Source: Pseudomonas sp. KBW05
Lineage (GTDB): Bacteria; Pseudomonadota; Gammaproteobacteria; Pseudomonadales; Pseudomonadaceae
Length of the DNA stretch: 64,000 nt
Assembly (NCBI RefSeq): GCF_003852405.1
Contig: NZ_QAJM01000016.1
Coordinates: forward strand, 97,054-161,053
Direction of reading: 5' to 3'
The notes under the pieces were generated by a model, which worked only from the letters and a program-made list of their open reading frames with translations, had not been told where the DNA came from and searched no databases. Each line of letters opens with the position of its first letter. Position 1 is the first letter of the stretch. The position numbers and the translations under genes were made by a program. Positions 45,753 to 56,694 of this stretch are shown in pieces.

Positions 45753-46200
45753 ATTCGACCTGTCACTTAAAGTTGTCAGGCGTATTTATTTTCGTTTCAA
45801 ACATATAAAAACTTAAATAAATAACACCACGGCAAGATTGCCGAGTGACAGTCTGTGGTCTTGGCGCCCACTTAAAGAATCGGACAACACCTCAATAACG
45901 GTAGGAGTCGTAAAATCAAGTAGCCCCGTGAACCCAACAACAAGGTAGTCCAGAACAAAACAACGAATAAACCTTCCCCAACTCATCTGTAGGATAATTC
46001 AGGAGTAACCTCATGAAATCACATAGTCAAATAATCCTACGACACTGAAGAGTTTATTCCGACGCAACTTAACTCCCCCCCTTACATTTCATACAAGCCC
46101 CCCCACAGACAACCTCGGAAAAATTCCAGAAGCACAACGCGTTGGCGCCAGCGGTCGATCGTGGCACGATGGCAAGGTTATCGACCGAGACCCCCAAACC
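45753..46200. other. 448-base AT-rich control region between the fimbrial operon and ppx
   Basis: No full gene seen. It holds an inverted repeat (GTAGGATAATT at 45989-45999 and AATAATCCTAC at 46030-46040, one mismatch, 30-base spacer). It also has a tiny 11-codon reading frame (46013-46048, [11 protein letters not shown]) behind a good AGGAG, and long A/T tracts at 45780-45830. Low GC against the neighbours fits a horizontally acquired, possibly MvaT-silenced promoter region. Confidence 0.5.
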
Positions 46201-47703
46201 ATGCCGCAATCCCAAGCCAAGAATCTGTCCCTGATCGCCGCCATCGACCTGGGCTCCAACAGCTTTCACATGGTCGTGGCCAAGGCCCAGAACGGTGAGA
46301 TCCGCATCCTTGAGCGGCTCGGCGAGAAAGTACAACTGGCTGCCGGGATCGACGACGAGCGCCAGCTCAATGAAGAGTCCATGCAGCGCGGCCTCGATTG
46401 CCTCAAGCGGTTTGCCCAACTGATCAACGGCATGCCCCTGGGCGCCGTACGCATCGTCGGCACCAACGCCCTGCGCGAAGCGCGCAACCGCGGCGAGTTC
46501 ATCCGCCGTGCCGAGGAAATCCTCGGCCACCCGGTAGAAGTCATCTCCGGCCGTGAAGAAGCGCGTCTTATCTACCTCGGCGTGTCCCACACCCTGGCCG
46601 ACACGCCGGGCAAGCGCCTGGTCGCCGACATCGGCGGCGGCAGTACCGAATTCATCATCGGGCAGCGATTCGAGCCGTTGCTGCGCGAAAGCCTGCAGAT
46701 GGGCTGCGTCAGCTACACCCAGCGCTACTTCAAGGACGGCAAGATCACACCGGCACGCTACGCCCAGGCCTATACGGCGGCGCGGCTGGAGATCATGAGC
46801 ATCGAGCACGCCCTGCACCGCCTGACGTGGGATGAGGCCATCGGCTCATCCGGCACCATCCGCGCCATCGGCCTGGCCCTCAAGGCTGGCGGCCATGGCA
46901 CCGGCGAAGTGAATGCCGAAGGCCTGGCATGGCTCAAGCGCAAGCTGTTCAAGCTGGGTGATGCGGAGAAGATCGACTTTGACGGCATCAAGCCTGACCG
47001 TCGCACCATATTCCCGGCGGGCCTGGCGATTCTCGAAGCGATCTTCGACGCCCTCGAACTGCAACGCATGGACCACTGTGACGGCGCCCTGCGTGAAGGG
47101 GTGCTCTACGACCTGCTCGGCCGCCATCACCACGAAGACGTGCGTGAGCGCACCCTCAGCTCGCTGATGGAGCGTTATCACGTCGACCTGGAACAAGCGG
47201 CCCGGGTAGAGCGCAAAGCCCTGCACGCCTTCGACCAGGTGGCCGAGGACTGGGACCTGGAAGACGGCGTCTGGCGCGAGTTGCTCGGCTGGGCAGCCAA
47301 GGTGCATGAAGTGGGCCTGGATATCGCCCACTACCATTACCACAAGCACGGCGCCTACCTGATCGAGCACTCCGACCTCGCCGGCTTCTCCCGCGAAGAC
47401 CAGCAAATGCTCGCCCTGCTGGTGCGCGGCCATCGCCGTAACATCCCCAAGGACAAGTTTGCCGAATTCGGCGATGAAGGCAGCAAGCTGATCCGCCTGT
47501 GCGTACTGCTGCGCTTCGCGATCCTGTTCCACCACATCCGTGGCACCCAGGAAATGCCCCAGGTGACCCTGCGCGCCAACGGCGACAGCCTGGACGTGGT
47601 GTTCCCCAAAGGCTGGCTGGATGAGAACCAACTGACCCAGGCGGATTTTGCCCAGGAAGCGGATTGGTTGACGCGGGTAGGGTTCACGCTGAACGTGCGC
47701 TAA
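46201..47703 (+). CDS. ppx: Exopolyphosphatase
   Basis: 500 residues. Removes terminal phosphates from polyphosphate chains (and the 5' phosphate of pppGpp). Actin-like ATPase fold: [16 protein letters not shown] (phosphate 1), the [13 protein letters not shown] region, [18 protein letters not shown] (phosphate 2), then a C-terminal HD-like domain ([33 protein letters not shown]). Convergent with ppk across a nested REP element. Confidence 0.96.
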   Translation: MPQSQAKNLSLIAAIDLGSNSFHMVVAKAQNGEIRILERLGEKVQLAAGIDDERQLNEESMQRGLDCLKRFAQLINGMPLGAVRIVGTNALREARNRGEFIRRAEEILGHPVEVISGREEARLIYLGVSHTLADTPGKRLVADIGGGSTEFIIGQRFEPLLRESLQMGCVSYTQRYFKDGKITPARYAQAYTAARLEIMSIEHALHRLTWDEAIGSSGTIRAIGLALKAGGHGTGEVNAEGLAWLKRKLFKLGDAEKIDFDGIKPDRRTIFPAGLAILEAIFDALELQRMDHCDGALREGVLYDLLGRHHHEDVRERTLSSLMERYHVDLEQAARVERKALHAFDQVAEDWDLEDGVWRELLGWAAKVHEVGLDIAHYHYHKHGAYLIEHSDLAGFSREDQQMLALLVRGHRRNIPKDKFAEFGDEGSKLIRLCVLLRFAILFHHIRGTQEMPQVTLRANGDSLDVVFPKGWLDENQLTQADFAQEADWLTRVGFTLNVR

Positions 47704-47722
47704 AGAACACTGCAAAAACAAA

Positions 47723-47850
47723 TGTGGGAGCGGGCTTGCTGTGGCGAGGGAGCTTGCTCCCGCTGGGCTGCGTAGCAGCCCCAAAGCTCTTGGGAGCGCT
47801 GCGCACTCCAGCGGGAGCAAGCTCCCTCGCCACAAGAGCCCGCTCCCACA
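47723..47850. repeat. Nested REP element, two families in one
   Basis: The outer arms are the common type (TGTGGGAGCGGGCT ... AGCCCGCTCCCACA). Inside lies a complete second-family unit (TGTGGCGAGGGAGCTTGCTCC ... GAGCAAGCTCCCTCGCCACA) almost the same as the element at 8751. The outer arms are shortened at the join, as if one element had inserted in another. Situated between ppx and ppk. Confidence 0.85.
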
Positions 47851-47856
47851 CCAGGT

Positions 47857-50079
47857 TTAGTTCACGGTGAGGATCGGGCTACCCAACCGCTCCAACAACG
47901 TCGCCTGCGCACTGCGCGGGTTCTGGTTGCCGGTTGGCGTGTTGCGCACGTAGCGGCCGTCCGATTGCAGGCTCCAGCTGTGGGTGTTGTCGGTGAGGTA
48001 ACTTTCCAGCTCCTTCTTGACGCGCATGATCAGCTTCTTGCCTTCCACCGGGAAGCAGGTCTCCACACGCTTGTCGAGGTTGCGCTCCATCCAGTCGGCG
48101 CTGGAGAGGAACATCTGCTCTTCGCCTCCATTGAGGAAGTAGAACACCCGCGTGTGCTCCAGGAAGCGGCCGATGATCGAGCGCACATGGATGTTGTGCG
48201 ACACGCCGACAATGCCCGGACGCAGGCAGCACATGCCACGCACCACCAGGTCGATACGCACGCCGGACTGACTGGCCTTGTACAGCGCGCGGATGATCTT
48301 CGGATCGGTCAGCGAGTTGAACTTGGCGATGATGTGCGCCGGTTTGCCGTCGAGGGCGAACTGGGTCTCGCGGGCAATCATGTCGAGCATGCCCTTCTTG
48401 AGGGTGAACGGCGCGTGCAGCAGCTTCTTCATGCGCAGGGTCTTGCCCATGCCGATCAACTGGCTGAACAACTTGCCGACGTCTTCGCACAAGGCATCGT
48501 CGGACGTCAGCAGGCTGTAGTCGGTGTAGAGCTTGGCGTTGCCGGCGTGGTAGTTACCGGTGCCCAAGTGGGCGTAGCGCACGATCTCACCGGCTTCGCG
48601 GCGCAGGATCAGCATCATCTTGGCGTGGGTCTTGAAGCCGACCACGCCGTAGATCACCACCGCGCCCGCCGCTTGCAGGCGGCTGGCCAGTTGCAGGTTG
48701 GACTCTTCGTCGAAGCGCGCGCGCAGCTCGATCACTGCGGTGACTTCCTTGCCGTTACGCGCGGCATCCACCAACGCATCGACGATTTCCGAGTTGGCGC
48801 CGGAGCGGTACAGGGTCTGGCGTACAGCCAATACGTGCGGGTCCTTGGCGGCCTGGCGCAGCAGGTCGACCACCGGGGTGAAGGACTCGAACGGGTGCAG
48901 CAAGAGGATGTCCTGCTTGCTCACCACGCTGAAGATGTTCTCGCTGTTTTGCAGCAGTTTCGGGATCTGCGGGGTGAACGGCGTGTATTGCAGCTCCGGG
49001 TGGCTGTCCAGGCCGGTAATGCTGAACAGGCGCGTCAGGTTCACCGGGCCGTTGACTTGATACAGCTCGGACTCTGCCAGATTGAACTGCTTGAGCAGGT
49101 AGTCGGACAGGTGTTTCGGGCAGGTATCTGCCACTTCCAGACGCACCGCATCACCGTAGCGCCGCGAGAACAGCTCGCCGCGCAGGGCGCGGGCCAAGTC
49201 TTCGACGTCTTCGGAGTCCAGCGCCAGGTCGGCGTTTCGGGTCAGGCGGAACTGGTAGCAGCCTTTTACCTTCATGCCCTGGAACAGGTCATCGGCGTGG
49301 GCGTGGATCATCGACGAGAGGAATACATAGTTGTCGCCAGCGCCCCCCACCTCTTCCGGTACCTTGATGATCCGTGGCAACAGACGCGGCGCCGGGATGA
49401 TCGCCAGGCCGGAATCGCGACCGAAGGCGTCGATGCCTTCCAGCTCGACGATAAAGTTCAGGCTCTTGTTCACCAGCAACGGGAACGGGTGCGTCGGGTC
49501 AAGGCCGATCGGGGTGATGATCGGCGAAATCTCGTCGCGGAAGTAACGGCGCACCCAGGTCTTGATCTTGGTGGTCCAGTGACGGCGACGGATGAAGCGG
49601 ACCTGATGTTTTTCCAGTTCCGGTAGCAGGATGTCGTTGAGAATCGCGTACTGGCGATCCACATGGCCGTGTACCAGCTCGCTGATGCGTGCCAGGGCTT
49701 GATGGGGTTGCAGGCCGTCGGCGCCGGCTTGTTCACGGGCGAAGGTGATCTGCTTCTTGAGGCCGGCAACGCGGATCTCGAAGAACTCGTCCAGGTTGCT
49801 GGAGAAGATCAGCAGGAACTTCAGCCGCTCCAGCAACGGGTAGGACTCATCCAGCGCCTGTTCCAGCACGCGGATGTTGAATTGCAGTTGCGACAGCTCG
49901 CGGTGGATGTACAGGCTGCTGTCATCCAGGTTGGTCACCGCGACCACCGGTGCCGGTGCTGGCACTTCGGCCACCACGGCAGGCGGCGCTGGCTCCAGCT
50001 CTGGCGGGGTCTCGGTGACTTGTTCAACCACTGGGTGAGCGTCTTTTACGGCAACTTCTGTGAGTCCTTCGGTATTCAT
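47857..50079 (-). CDS. ppk: Polyphosphate kinase 1
   Basis: 740 residues. Makes polyphosphate from ATP through a phosphohistidine. Proline/valine-rich N-terminal tail (to about 50), then the conserved domain from [21 protein letters not shown]. The active-site His lies in [26 protein letters not shown], followed by a second conserved site in [29 protein letters not shown] with its catalytic His. The tail is longer than in E. coli PPK (about 690 residues). Lies 18 bases after hemB on the same strand. Confidence 0.95.
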   Translation of the reverse strand: MNTEGLTEVAVKDAHPVVEQVTETPPELEPAPPAVVAEVPAPAPVVAVTNLDDSSLYIHRELSQLQFNIRVLEQALDESYPLLERLKFLLIFSSNLDEFFEIRVAGLKKQITFAREQAGADGLQPHQALARISELVHGHVDRQYAILNDILLPELEKHQVRFIRRRHWTTKIKTWVRRYFRDEISPIITPIGLDPTHPFPLLVNKSLNFIVELEGIDAFGRDSGLAIIPAPRLLPRIIKVPEEVGGAGDNYVFLSSMIHAHADDLFQGMKVKGCYQFRLTRNADLALDSEDVEDLARALRGELFSRRYGDAVRLEVADTCPKHLSDYLLKQFNLAESELYQVNGPVNLTRLFSITGLDSHPELQYTPFTPQIPKLLQNSENIFSVVSKQDILLLHPFESFTPVVDLLRQAAKDPHVLAVRQTLYRSGANSEIVDALVDAARNGKEVTAVIELRARFDEESNLQLASRLQAAGAVVIYGVVGFKTHAKMMLILRREAGEIVRYAHLGTGNYHAGNAKLYTDYSLLTSDDALCEDVGKLFSQLIGMGKTLRMKKLLHAPFTLKKGMLDMIARETQFALDGKPAHIIAKFNSLTDPKIIRALYKASQSGVRIDLVVRGMCCLRPGIVGVSHNIHVRSIIGRFLEHTRVFYFLNGGEEQMFLSSADWMERNLDKRVETCFPVEGKKLIMRVKKELESYLTDNTHSWSLQSDGRYVRNTPTGNQNPRSAQATLLERLGSPILTVN

Positions 50080-50097
50080 CGAGTGTTCCTGTGAGGG

Positions 50098-51132
<1,035 letters not shown>

Positions 51133-51320
51133 TTACGGGCGAGCGTTGCAGTTATAAGCGGGCATTATGACGAATGAATGACAGTTGTGCTTATCGGTGC
51201 GACCTGTAGCCGCATTCGCGGTTTATGTAGGAATTGTTCACTTCGTGACACATCTCGATACTTTCACGAATGTTCACGAAGGCGTAGGCTGCGCGTTCAT
51301 TTCGCCAGCACCCCCAGACC

Positions 51321-51956
51321 ATGCTTCAACAATTTCTGCATGACTTCGGCTACTTTGCGCTCTTCCTGGGCACCTTCTTTGAAGGCGAGACCATTCTGGT
51401 TCTCGCAGGCTTCCTGGCGTTCCGTGGGTACATGGATATCAACCTCGTGGTGGTCGTGGCCTTTTTTGGCAGCTACGCCGGCGACCAGCTTTGGTATTAC
51501 ATGGGCCGCAAACACGGGCGCAAATTGTTGGCACGCAAGCCCCGCTGGCAACTGATGGGCGACAAGGCCCTGGGGCATATCCGCAAGCATCCGGATCTCT
51601 GGGTGTTGAGCTTCCGCTTCGTTTACGGACTGCGCACGGTCATGCCGGTAGCGATTGGTCTTTCCGGCTACCCACCGTTGCGCTACCTGATTCTCAACGG
51701 GATTGGCGCGGCGATCTGGGCGGCCGCACTGGGCGCGGCCGCTTACCACTTCGGCGCGGTGCTGGAAGGCATGCTGGGCAGCGTCAAGAAGTACGAGCTG
51801 TGGGTGCTGGGCGCCTTGCTGGTACTGGGCTTCGGCCTGTGGCTGCGCCGCCGCATCAAGAACGCCCGCATCGCCCGCGAGGCGTGTGCCGACGCCAAGG
51901 CCCGGCTCGCCGCCGAGCCGGCCCCGGTCGAAACGACTAAGACGCCAGTCGAGTAA
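51321..51956 (+). CDS. DedA-family membrane protein
   Basis: 211 residues, about four helices. DedA/SNARE-associated fold with the FFEGETILVLAGFLAFRGYMD opening, GSYAGDQLWYYMGRKHGRKLL and FRFVYGLRTVMPVAIGLSGYPPLRYLILNGIGAAIW. Such proteins flip lipids and help in membrane homeostasis and drug tolerance. It is divergent from hemB, and its tail overlaps the convergent fatty-acid-hydroxylase-like gene by 20 bases. Confidence 0.92.
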   Translation: MLQQFLHDFGYFALFLGTFFEGETILVLAGFLAFRGYMDINLVVVVAFFGSYAGDQLWYYMGRKHGRKLLARKPRWQLMGDKALGHIRKHPDLWVLSFRFVYGLRTVMPVAIGLSGYPPLRYLILNGIGAAIWAAALGAAAYHFGAVLEGMLGSVKKYELWVLGALLVLGFGLWLRRRIKNARIAREACADAKARLAAEPAPVETTKTPVE

Positions 51957-53172
51957 GCCGGCTTCTGCAACAATAGAGGCCGATCACGCTGAGCAGGCTG
52001 TAGCTCAGCAGGCCCAGCCAGCCCAGGTTGCTGGCTGACCACAGCCCCACCTGCGGCGCCAGCCACACCAGCGGCACGTTCAGCGCCAACCGCGCCAGTT
52101 CCGCCTTCAACGCCCACGGGCGGTTCTCCAGGGCCACGCCCAAGGTAAACAAACCCAGCGCCATCGCACTCCAACCCAGGATCAACGCGGCGGTGGGCAA
52201 ACCCTCGCCGAAATTCATCAGGTAGCTGCCAAAGCCCACATACGCGGCAAATTGCAGGGCGATGTACACCTGCTGGCGCACATCCAGCGCCACCTCGAAC
52301 TTACGGAACTGACTCAAGTCGTGCTTGGCCAACGGGTACTTGGCCTTCACATCCGCCGGGCGCCAGCCGGTGCGCATGAACCAGATGCGCAGCTTGTCCC
52401 ACCAACGCTCGGTGCGCCGCGCATCACTCCACAGCTGTGCATAAAACTGCAGGTTGGCCCACAGCGGGTTCCAACTGGCCAGGGGCGTGGTCACGCCGAA
52501 AATCACCGGTTCGTTGTCGTCTTCTTCCTGGAAGGTGCCGAACAGGCGGTCCCAAATAATGAACACCCCGCCGTAGTTGCGATCCATGTAGAGAGCGTTC
52601 TGCGCATGGTGCGCGCGATGATTGGACGGCGTGACGAAGAACCACTCGTACCAGCCCAGCTTGGGCACGTGGCGCGTGTGCACCCAGAATTGATACAGCA
52701 GGTTAAGGGAGGCCACGCTGATAAACACCACCAGCGGCACGCCGACCACGGCCAGCGGCAGGTAGAAGATCCAGCTCAGCAGGAAGCCGGTGCTGGTCTG
52801 GCGCAGGGCAGTGCTGAGGTTATAGTCCTCGCTTTGGTGATGCACCGAGTGCGCGGCCCAGAGGATGTTGCGCTCATGGCCCATGCGGTGCAGCCAGTAG
52901 TAGCAAAAGTCGTAGAACACAAAGGCGAGCACCCAGGTCCAGGGGTTCTGGGCAGGCAACTCAAACAGCGCCAGGTGCTTGAGGGCGAAGGCGTAGGTCA
53001 ACAGGCCCACGCCCTTGGTCAACAGCCCCGTGGTGGTGGACAGCACACCGGTGCTGAGGCTGTTGATGGCATCTGCCACCCGATAGTTGCGCTCGCCGCG
53101 CCAGCGGTCGGCGAGCAGCTCCACCACGATCAAGGCGATGAAAAACGGTACCGCGTAAGGCACGAAGTCCAT
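51937..53172 (-). CDS. Sterol desaturase/fatty acid hydroxylase family membrane protein
   Basis: 411 residues. Di-iron membrane oxygenase family: His boxes in YYWLHRMGHE, AAHSVHHQSEDYN and NHRAHHAQN, with multiple helices and a C-terminal hydrophobic extension (about 290-400). Related bacterial proteins include alkylglycerol monooxygenase-like enzymes. Likely hydroxylates a lipid. Substrate unknown. It is convergent with the DedA gene. Confidence 0.88.
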   Translation of the reverse strand: MDFVPYAVPFFIALIVVELLADRWRGERNYRVADAINSLSTGVLSTTTGLLTKGVGLLTYAFALKHLALFELPAQNPWTWVLAFVFYDFCYYWLHRMGHERNILWAAHSVHHQSEDYNLSTALRQTSTGFLLSWIFYLPLAVVGVPLVVFISVASLNLLYQFWVHTRHVPKLGWYEWFFVTPSNHRAHHAQNALYMDRNYGGVFIIWDRLFGTFQEEDDNEPVIFGVTTPLASWNPLWANLQFYAQLWSDARRTERWWDKLRIWFMRTGWRPADVKAKYPLAKHDLSQFRKFEVALDVRQQVYIALQFAAYVGFGSYLMNFGEGLPTAALILGWSAMALGLFTLGVALENRPWALKAELARLALNVPLVWLAPQVGLWSASNLGWLGLLSYSLLSVIGLYCCRSRLTRLAS

Positions 53173-53288
53173 GGGCTAGTCCGGTCTATTTTTGTTACAT
53201 CTAGAGTAGGTGTAGCGGCGAAAGAGCCCATTGGCAACAGGTGACAAATTAGTAGACATTTAACGCCATGAACCCAGGAGAAATGCCC

Positions 53289-53954
53289 ATGAGCAAAAAG
53301 ATTGCAGTGATCCTTTCCGGCTGTGGCGTGTACGACGGCGCAGAGATCCACGAAAGCGTGATCACCCTGCTGCGCCTGGACCAGCGCGGCGCTCAGGTCC
53401 AATGCTTTGCCCCCGACATTGCGCAACTGCACGTGATCAACCACCTCACCGGCGAGGAGATGCCCGAGACCCGCAACGTGCTGGTGGAATCGGCGCGCAT
53501 CGCCCGCGGCGAGGTGAAGGACATTGGTCAAGCCAACGCCGACGACTTCGACGCGCTGATCGTGCCGGGTGGGTTTGGGGCAGCGAAGAACCTGTCCACC
53601 TTTGCCGTGGAAGGCGCTGGGTGCAGCGTCAACCCGCAGGTGTTGGAACTCGCCGAAGCCTTTGCCGAAGCGGGCAAGCCAGTGGGGCTGATCTGCATCT
53701 CCCCTGCCCTGGCCGCGAAGATCTACGGCCCCGGCGTGACATGCACCATCGGCAACTGCGCCGACACGGCGGCGGCGCTGGACAAGATGGGCGCCACCCA
53801 CCAGGAATGTGCAGTGGACGATATCGTCGAAGACAAGGCGCGCAAGCTGGTGAGCACGCCGGCCTATATGGTGGGCAAGAGCATCAGCGAGGTGGCTTCA
53901 GGCATCAACAAGCTGGTGGATCGGGTGCTGGAGTTGACCCACGAGAACGACTAA
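53289..53954 (+). CDS. elbB: ElbB-type glyoxalase, isoprenoid biosynthesis-linked
   Basis: 221 residues from MSKKIAVILSG. DJ-1/PfpI-like fold: VILSGCGVYDGAEIHESVITLL, LIVPGGFGAAKNLSTFAV, and a nucleophile loop GLICISPALAAKI in which the Cys (of GLICIS) matches the active position. E. coli ElbB (YhbL) has the same ILSGCGVYDG opening. Three in-frame ATGs (53268, 53283, 53289) exist; 53289 fits the family start. Confidence 0.92.
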   Translation: MSKKIAVILSGCGVYDGAEIHESVITLLRLDQRGAQVQCFAPDIAQLHVINHLTGEEMPETRNVLVESARIARGEVKDIGQANADDFDALIVPGGFGAAKNLSTFAVEGAGCSVNPQVLELAEAFAEAGKPVGLICISPALAAKIYGPGVTCTIGNCADTAAALDKMGATHQECAVDDIVEDKARKLVSTPAYMVGKSISEVASGINKLVDRVLELTHEND

Positions 53955-54406
53955 CCGGCCCGCATCAATCGGGTCAGGATACGGTCCAGGGCATTGGCAA
54001 ATGCTTGCTTGTCCTTCTCGCCATGGGGCGGTGGCCCGCCGCCCATCTGGCCCTGTTCGCGCAGATCGGTGAACAGGTTGCGCACCGCCAGGCGCTCACT
54101 CATGTTCGCCGGGCTGAACTCCTTGCCCCGTGGGTCGAGGGCCGTTACGCCCTTCTTCACCAGGCGATCCGCCAGCGGCACATCGCTGCAAATCACCAAC
54201 TCACCGGGCACGGCGTGCTCCACCAGGTAGTCGTCCGCCGCGTCCGGGCCGCTGGGGACCACGATCAGCTTTACGCATGAAAAGCTCGGCTTGATCTGGC
54301 TCTGCCCGGCCACCAGCACCACTTCGAACTGGCGCTTGAGGGCGAACTTGACCACCTGGTCCTTGGCTGCCCGAGGGCAGGCGTCGGCATCGATCCATAC
54401 GCGCAT
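53951..54406 (-). CDS. YaiI/YqxD-family (UPF0178) protein
   Basis: 151 residues from MRVWIDADACPRAAKD. PIN-like NYN-type fold with the start motif WIDADACP, then VPSGPDAADDYLVEHAVPGELVICSDVPLADRLVKKGVTALDPRG, which carries acidic residues that could bind a metal. The longer reading frame to 54526 runs through a REP element and is rejected. Convergent with elbB (4-base overlap). Function not established; a nuclease-like role is likely. Confidence 0.9.
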   Translation of the reverse strand: MRVWIDADACPRAAKDQVVKFALKRQFEVVLVAGQSQIKPSFSCVKLIVVPSGPDAADDYLVEHAVPGELVICSDVPLADRLVKKGVTALDPRGKEFSPANMSERLAVRNLFTDLREQGQMGGGPPPHGEKDKQAFANALDRILTRLMRAG

Positions 54407-54438
54407 AAACACTCCTTCCAGAAACAACATCGATCCAA

Positions 54439-54526
54439 TGTGGGAGCGGGCTTGCTCGCGAAAGCGGTGGATCAGACAAAACATCTGTGACTGACCGACC
54501 GCATTCGCGAGCAAGCCCGCTCCCAC
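54439..54526. repeat. REP inverted-repeat pair
   Basis: Standard GTGGGAGCGGGCTTGCTCGC pair, about 42 bases between arms, between the FTR1 gene stop and the YaiI-family start. Confidence 0.9.
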
Positions 54527-54541
54527 ACTGACGGTGCCAAC

Positions 54542-56437
54542 TCAAGCGCTGGCGCGACGCTTCTCGGCCAACCGGCTGCGGCCATACAACACCACAATCG
54601 CCAGGATCGCCACCGCCTGCGCACTCAACGAGTACGCATCGGCATGAATCCCCAGCCAATCAAAGTCAAAGAACGCCACCGGCCGGGTGCCGAAGATCCC
54701 GGCTTCCTGCAACGCCTTCACGCCATGCCCGGCAAACACCACCGACAACGCGCACAACAGCGCCGCATTGATACCAAAGAACAGCGCCAACGGCAGCTTC
54801 GCCGAGCCGCGCAGGATCACCCACGCCAGGCCCACCAACAGCACCAGCGCCGTGGCGCCACCGGCCAACACCGCGTTGTGCCCGGCCGGGCCGGCTTGCA
54901 GCCACAGGGTTTCATAAAACAGGATCACTTCGAACAGCTCGCGGTACACCGAGAAGAACGCCAGCATCGCAAAACCGAAGCGCCCACCGCCGCCCACCAG
55001 GCTGCTCTTGATGTAGTCCTGCCACGCGGCGGCATGGCGGCGGTCGTGCATCCACACGCCAAGCCACAGCACCATCACGCTGGCAAACAGCGCTGTGCAG
55101 CCTTCCAGCAGTTCGCGCTGGGCGCCGCTGACGTCAATCACATACGCCGCCAGCGCCCAGGTGGCCAAGCCCGCCAACAGCGCCAGGCCCCAGCCGACGT
55201 TGACACTGCGCACCGCCGACTGCTGGCCGGTGTTGCGCAGGAACGCGAGGATCGCCGCCAGCACCAGGATCGCTTCCAGGCCTTCGCGCAACAGGATCAG
55301 CAAACCCGAGATGTAACTCAGCGACCAGCTCAAGCCATCGCTGCCCAGCAGGCCGGCGGATTCAGTCAGCTTGCCCTTGGCCACATCCAGGCGCTGCTGC
55401 ACTTGCTCGATCGGCAGCCCGTCCTGCAACGACTGCCGGTAGGCCATCAGGGCCTTCTCGGTGTCCTTGCGCACGTTGGCGTCGACGTTATCCAGCGAAC
55501 TTTCCACCAGCTCGAAGCCTTCCAGGTAGGCGGCGACGGACAAGTCATAGGCTTGCTCGTGGTCACCGTTGCGGAACGCGGCGAGGCTCTTGTCCAGGGT
55601 ACTCGCGGTGTAGTCGAGCAACTGCGCCGGGCCGCGCTTGACCTGCGGCGGTTGCGCGCGCTGGGCGCGAAAGGTCGCGGCGGCGGCCGGGCCGCTGGCA
55701 GCCAGCACTTCATTCGGGGTCTGGCGGGCCAGGTCGGCGAGGTTGAACGGTTGCTCGCTCTTGGCCGCAGCCGGGTCGGCGGTGAAGCCGGCGATGTAGG
55801 TAGCCAGGTCCCAGCGCTGGCGGTCGTCCAGTTGGTCGGCAAAGGACGGCATGTCGGTGCCTTCGACGCCCAGGCCGAGGGTGTTGTAGATCGCATAAAG
55901 GCTCAGGCGATCCAGGCGCGTAGCGTCCGTCAGGTTGGCGGGCGGCGGCGTCATGCCTGTGCCCGCTGGGCCATCACCGGCGCCGGCAGCGCCGTGACAC
56001 ACCGAGCACTGCTGGGCGTAAAGCGGCGCGCCACGCACAGGATCGGGGGTGATCGCCGGGGCCTGGCTGACTTCATAGGCCACCGCCAGCTTTGCGCCCA
56101 ACTGCCGGGCCTGGTGGGCGACGGCCGCGCCGTCCGCATGGGCAGTGACCGCCGCCAGCAACTCATCGACGCCGGAGATCAACTCGGCGCGCTCGGGCTT
56201 GGCCGGCAAATCCGCCACCAACCCCTGCAAGACCCCAAGAAATTCCAGCTGCTCGCGGTACTCGGAATCATCGACAACCTTGCCCGCCTCCACCGTCGGC
56301 GGGTAGTCGGCGCCAATGTAGTCCAACAAATGCAGGGCTTGCGGCGCGCCCTCGGTCGTCGCGGCCAGCAGGGGGAAGCTGCACGACATCAACGCCGGCA
56401 GCATCAGCCAGGCGAGAAAACGGAAGGGGGCAGTCAT
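54542..56437 (-). CDS. Cytochrome c-FTR1 fusion iron permease
   Basis: 631 residues. Signal peptide, a helical domain (about 30-125), a cytochrome c domain with heme motif CSVCH at 144-148 and a likely axial Met196 (GTDMPSF), another helical stretch, then a membrane part with about seven helices. The FTR1 iron-binding motif REGLE is at 384-388 and a second RELFE is at 499-503. Bacterial FTR1 (EfeU/FtrC-like) takes up iron after oxidation; here the oxidase role may fall to the fused cytochrome. No efeO/efeB partner genes adjacent. Confidence 0.9.
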   Translation of the reverse strand: MTAPFRFLAWLMLPALMSCSFPLLAATTEGAPQALHLLDYIGADYPPTVEAGKVVDDSEYREQLEFLGVLQGLVADLPAKPERAELISGVDELLAAVTAHADGAAVAHQARQLGAKLAVAYEVSQAPAITPDPVRGAPLYAQQCSVCHGAAGAGDGPAGTGMTPPPANLTDATRLDRLSLYAIYNTLGLGVEGTDMPSFADQLDDRQRWDLATYIAGFTADPAAAKSEQPFNLADLARQTPNEVLAASGPAAAATFRAQRAQPPQVKRGPAQLLDYTASTLDKSLAAFRNGDHEQAYDLSVAAYLEGFELVESSLDNVDANVRKDTEKALMAYRQSLQDGLPIEQVQQRLDVAKGKLTESAGLLGSDGLSWSLSYISGLLILLREGLEAILVLAAILAFLRNTGQQSAVRSVNVGWGLALLAGLATWALAAYVIDVSGAQRELLEGCTALFASVMVLWLGVWMHDRRHAAAWQDYIKSSLVGGGGRFGFAMLAFFSVYRELFEVILFYETLWLQAGPAGHNAVLAGGATALVLLVGLAWVILRGSAKLPLALFFGINAALLCALSVVFAGHGVKALQEAGIFGTRPVAFFDFDWLGIHADAYSLSAQAVAILAIVVLYGRSRLAEKRRASA

Positions 56438-56575
56438 GAATGAATCTCAAAGGGAAATACGAAGTAACATATTGTTTAACGTTAAGCGCTTTGACTCAAG
56501 GCGTTAGTGATTTGACGCAGGGAATAGCGTCGCATCAGTGATGGCGCCCCCCTCTATCTTCCAGGCACAAAGCCA

Positions 56576-56603
56576 TTGTTTTGCCAGCAACCGCGCCTAT
56601 AAT
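56576..56603 (+). promoter_or_regulatory. Sigma70-type promoter for the envelope lipoprotein operon
   Basis: -35 TTGTTT (56576-56581) and -10 TATAAT (56598-56603), spacer 16. The likely transcript starts near 56610 with an 85-base leader that holds a small hairpin (TTCCTC at 56636-56641, GAGGAA at 56650-56655). Confidence 0.7.
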
Positions 56604-56694
56604 GCCGCGCCCTGTTATCGCGAAAGGGTCTTTATTTCCTCGTTTTAATGAGGAATTGGCACATCAGCTGGTTACGTTCAGGGAAGAAGTCTGC

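Noticed and set aside
46013-46048. 11-codon frame as a real gene
   Set aside because: The ribosome binding site is good, but the length is too short to separate from chance without conservation data. It is noted only as part of the control region.
54644-56443. 599-codon frame opposite the FTR1 gene
   Set aside because: A shadow of the FTR1 gene; the translation is Arg/Gln-rich and has no domain, while the minus strand carries CxxCH and REGLE.
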